A DNA stretch of 64,000 nt from Arthrobacter sp. Alg241-R88 (GTDB lineage Bacteria > Actinomycetota > Actinomycetes > Actinomycetales > Micrococcaceae), in NCBI RefSeq assembly GCF_900537115.1, contig NZ_UNRG01000001.1, positions 947,766-1,011,765 of the forward strand. The letters run 5' to 3'. Positions 61,832 through 64,000 of the stretch are shown here, piece by piece; the stretch's first letter is position 1; each line of letters starts with the position of its first letter. The notes beneath the pieces are model-generated. The model searched no databases. It worked only from the letters and a program-made list of their open reading frames with translations, and was not told the DNA's origin. The position numbers and the translations under genes were made by a program.

Positions 61832-63076
61832 TCAGGGCTGGTTCCGCGCCGGGTGACGCTCGACGGCGGCTTTGGGCGGGGCGGAAAGGCGGCCCACCAC
61901 AAGCGCTGCCTGGAGGACAAAAGCCTCTCTGGGGAGGAGCGGATCCCAGCCCGTCACGTCGCAGACCCGCTTTAGCCGATACCTGACGGTGTTGGCGTGG
62001 ACAAAGAGTTCGCGGGCCGTTGCCTCAAGGGAATGGCCGAGTTCCAGGTACGTTCCAAGGGTTTCCACCAGCCCGTTGGACGCCGCGAGGAGCGGGCGGT
62101 AAATGTTCTTGATCAGCGAGCGGCGGGCGGCGTCATCGCCCGAGATTACGCGCTCAGGCAGCAGGTCATCCGCGGCAACAGGCCGGGGCGCGGACGGCCA
62201 GGCCCTGGCCGCCGTCAGGCCGGCGAAGGCGGATTGCGCCGAACTGCTGGCCTCCAGCAGCGAGCCTGCTTCGGCCCCGTACACCACGGGGCCCGGAGCG
62301 AACATGTCGCTGAGCTTCACGTAGGCGGTTTCCCGGTCCGAAACGCCGCCCAGGATCAGGATCAGGCGATCGCCCTGGATGCCCACGAGGGCGTCCTCCG
62401 CGTAGCGGCCTGCCATCCGCCGGAGTTCGCTGACGTAGCTGGCGCTGGGTTCGGAGGGGGAGTTGCCCACCATCACGGTGAACCGTTCCTGCGCCTTCCA
62501 GCCCAGGGCTGCGATCCTGGAGCGCAAAGCGTCAGTGTTTTCGCCGCGAAGGATGGCATCGACGATCAACGCCTCCAGGCGGGTGTCCCAGGAGCCCCGG
62601 GATTCGGCGGCCCGCGCATAGACGTCGGCGGCGGCGAACGCCACCTCGCGGGAGTAGCGTAGGACGGCCTCGCGAAGGGACGGCTGGTCAGCCTCCGGGG
62701 CGATGACCGGTACCTGGTCCTCCACCACCTCCACCACGATCCGGATCAGCTGCAGCGCTTTTTGCAGGCTGATGGACCGGGTGAGTTCCGTAGGGGCTGT
62801 CCCGAAGACGTCGGTGAGGATCCAGGACGGGGAGCTCGGGCGTTCATACCAAGTCACGAACGCTGCGATGCCGTTCTGCGCCACCATGCCGAGGGCTGAG
62901 CGTTCATCCGAGCTGAGCCGGCTGTACCAGGGCAGGGATTTTTCCAGCTCCCGCATTGTGGTGGTGGACAGCTGGCCCACATTCGCCCGCAGCTTTTTGA
63001 GCGTTTCGGACTTCTCCGGCGTGACCCTCGGCGTGGATGGTTTGCGCTTCGCGGACGGGGCGGCTGGTGCTGGCAT
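61832..63076 (-). CDS. fasR: FasR-type regulator (PucR family) of fatty-acid synthesis
   Basis: This 414-residue protein has a central GGDEF-like/PucR region and a C-terminal helix-turn-helix (HSLEATARELFVHANTVRYRLKR is its core). Its place directly upstream of fabD on the same strand is that of FasR in Streptomyces, a transcriptional activator of fabDHPF. The ATG at 63076 is chosen because TATGCT lies six bases upstream, giving a leaderless mRNA; the longer frame adds 12 residues. The first 45 residues are basic and Pro/Lys-rich. Confidence 0.88.
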   Translation of the reverse strand: MPAPAAPSAKRKPSTPRVTPEKSETLKKLRANVGQLSTTTMRELEKSLPWYSRLSSDERSALGMVAQNGIAAFVTWYERPSSPSWILTDVFGTAPTELTRSISLQKALQLIRIVVEVVEDQVPVIAPEADQPSLREAVLRYSREVAFAAADVYARAAESRGSWDTRLEALIVDAILRGENTDALRSRIAALGWKAQERFTVMVGNSPSEPSASYVSELRRMAGRYAEDALVGIQGDRLILILGGVSDRETAYVKLSDMFAPGPVVYGAEAGSLLEASSSAQSAFAGLTAARAWPSAPRPVAADDLLPERVISGDDAARRSLIKNIYRPLLAASNGLVETLGTYLELGHSLEATARELFVHANTVRYRLKRVCDVTGWDPLLPREAFVLQAALVVGRLSAPPKAAVERHPARNQP

Positions 63077-63174
63077 TCTTCGAGCATACGGCCACTGCCC
63101 GGCAAGCTCCATTTGTGCAAAGGCTACAATCCCGTCGGTTGTGCGTCACACGGGGCTCCCGCCGCACAACAGAG

Positions 63175-63210
63175 GACGGCGGCCCCCGCCTTTCGGTGGG
63201 AGCCGCCGTC
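63175..63210. terminator. Hairpin after aceE
   Basis: GACGGCGGC (63175-63183) pairs with GCCGCCGTC (63202-63210), and an inner CCCGCC/GGTGGG arm caps it. It lies 41 bp after the aceE stop on the minus strand and upstream of fasR. No T-run follows; it is probably the aceE terminator. Confidence 0.6.
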
Positions 63211-63250
63211 GTCAGCACTTCGCGGGATCGCCGCAGGTTACCTGTCTGTC

Positions 63251-64000
63251 CTAGGACTCGCCTCCGGCGTTGCCGGTGGAGCCTGCGTTGACGTTGTGCA
63301 GCCGGTACTTGTCGATTGCCTTGGCTGGCGCCTGCTGGTCAACCTCGCCGCGGCGGGCCAGCATCTCCAGTGACCGGACCACGATGGAGTGGACGTCGAT
63401 CTTGAAGAAGCGGCGGGCTGCTGCGCGGGTGTCGGAGAAGCCGAAGCCGTCGGCGCCGAGGGTGGCGAATTCGTTCGGGACGAACTGGCGGATCTGGTCC
63501 GGGACGGCCTTCATGTAGTCGGACACTGCGACGACGGGGCCGGTGGCTCCTTCGAGCTGCCGGGTGACGAAGGGGACGCGGGCGGGTTCGCCGGGGTTGA
63601 GGAAGGCTTCCTCTTCGGCGGCGAGGCCGTCACGGCGCAGTTCGTTCCAGGAGGTGACGGACCAGACGTCTGCGGAGACGCCCCAGTCATCGGCCAGGAG
63701 CTGCTGGGCCTCCAGCGCCCACGGCACCGACACGCCGGAGGCGAGGATCTGGGTCCGGGGACCGTCGATCTTTGCCGGGGCGAGCAGGTAGATGCCCTTG
63801 ATGACACCCTCGACGTCCAGTTCCTCCGGCTCGGCCGGCTGGGTGATGGGCTCGTTGTACACCGTGAGGTAGTACATGAGGTTCCGGTCTTCCGAGTTGG
63901 GCCCGTACATGCGTTCGAGGCCGTCGCGGATGATGTGGCCCATTTCGTAGCCGTAGGCGGGGTCGTAGGTGACCACTGCGGGGTTGGTGGAGGCGAGCAG
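63251..64000 (-). CDS. aceE: Pyruvate dehydrogenase E1 component, C-terminal part (partial)
   Basis: The frame is open from the window edge and covers about 249 C-terminal residues. YDPAYGYEMGHIIRDGLERMYG and VWSVTSWNELRRDG match the C-terminal domain of homodimeric AceE, the thiamine-diphosphate-dependent E1 that decarboxylates pyruvate in actinobacteria. RQFVPNEFATLGADGFGFSDTRA is the conserved late region. The ThDP-binding part lies beyond 64000. The gene's cofactor links it to thiC and thiL in this window. Confidence 0.93.
   Translation of the reverse strand: MLASTNPAVVTYDPAYGYEMGHIIRDGLERMYGPNSEDRNLMYYLTVYNEPITQPAEPEELDVEGVIKGIYLLAPAKIDGPRTQILASGVSVPWALEAQQLLADDWGVSADVWSVTSWNELRRDGLAAEEEAFLNPGEPARVPFVTRQLEGATGPVVAVSDYMKAVPDQIRQFVPNEFATLGADGFGFSDTRAAARRFFKIDVHSIVVRSLEMLARRGEVDQQAPAKAIDKYRLHNVNAGSTGNAGGES

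Overview
This window is high-GC DNA that reads as an actinobacterial chromosome, most likely a Micrococcaceae member of the Arthrobacter/Pseudarthrobacter type. The evidence is gene order (leuCD-murA-plsC-gpsA-ddl-thiL-recG-rsmD-coaD-DUF177-rpmF-rnc-mutM-smc-ftsY; rpsP-khpA-rimM-trmD-rplS-lepB-lepB-rnhB-DUF2469-yraN-comM-dprA-xerC; fasR-fabD-fabH-acpP-fabF), many GTG starts, actinobacterial-only families (DUF3145, DUF3515, DUF2469, FasR) and homodimeric-type AceE. The genus is an inference from sequence alone. No prophage, insertion sequence, integron or CRISPR array was found; it is an ordinary housekeeping region, densely coded, with no gene-free stretch over 300 bp.

Layout. 1-7369: end of metG, then leuB, ilvE, an unknown gene, an MBL-fold hydrolase, an FAH-family hydrolase, gltX and a HAD phosphatase. 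7479-7799: tRNA-Gln(CTG) and tRNA-Glu(CTC) with a terminator. 7916-11322: a translationally coupled pair of membrane-anchored dynamin-like GTPases. 11380-14895: a DUF1697 gene and the IclR-type leucine regulator divergent from leuCD. 15057-24976: murA, plsC, gpsA, ddl, a DUF3515 lipoprotein, thiL, a DAK2 protein, recG and rsmD. 25014-27581: a spermidine-synthase-like gene and a class I aminotransferase, divergent from coaD. 27681-35201: DUF177, rpmF, rnc, mutM, smc, ftsY. 35198-41572: an MFS exporter, amtB-glnK, a zwf paralogue, ffh. 41675-47089: an alpha/beta hydrolase, thiC under a TPP riboswitch, an amidohydrolase, a VOC dioxygenase and an unknown gene. 47291-57125: ribosomal, tRNA-modification, signal peptidase and DNA-uptake/recombination genes. 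57386-63076: DUF3145, then the type II fatty-acid cluster on the minus strand with its regulator. 63251-64000: the 3' end of aceE.

The genes serve branched-chain amino acid synthesis (leuB, ilvE, leuCD), envelope and lipid synthesis (murA, plsC, gpsA, ddl, fab genes), translation and its maturation (gltX, rpmF, rpsP, rplS, trmD, rimM, rsmD), membrane targeting (ffh, ftsY, lepB), nitrogen sensing (amtB-glnK), thiamine (thiC, thiL) and chromosome maintenance (smc, recG, xerC, rnhB, mutM).

The most interesting signals are regulatory: a compact three-way-junction leader starting at the predicted transcription start of DUF3145; a 14-bp stem that hides the Shine-Dalgarno of yraN; a perfect 19-bp inverted repeat where FasR should bind; an intrinsic terminator between acpP and fabF; a probable ATT start codon for DUF177; a recurring TANNNT box 6-7 nt before start codons (leaderless mRNAs); and a 15-bp repeat array running through the rsmD stop into the convergent gene. 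Function names come from recognised motifs and gene order; no database search was run.
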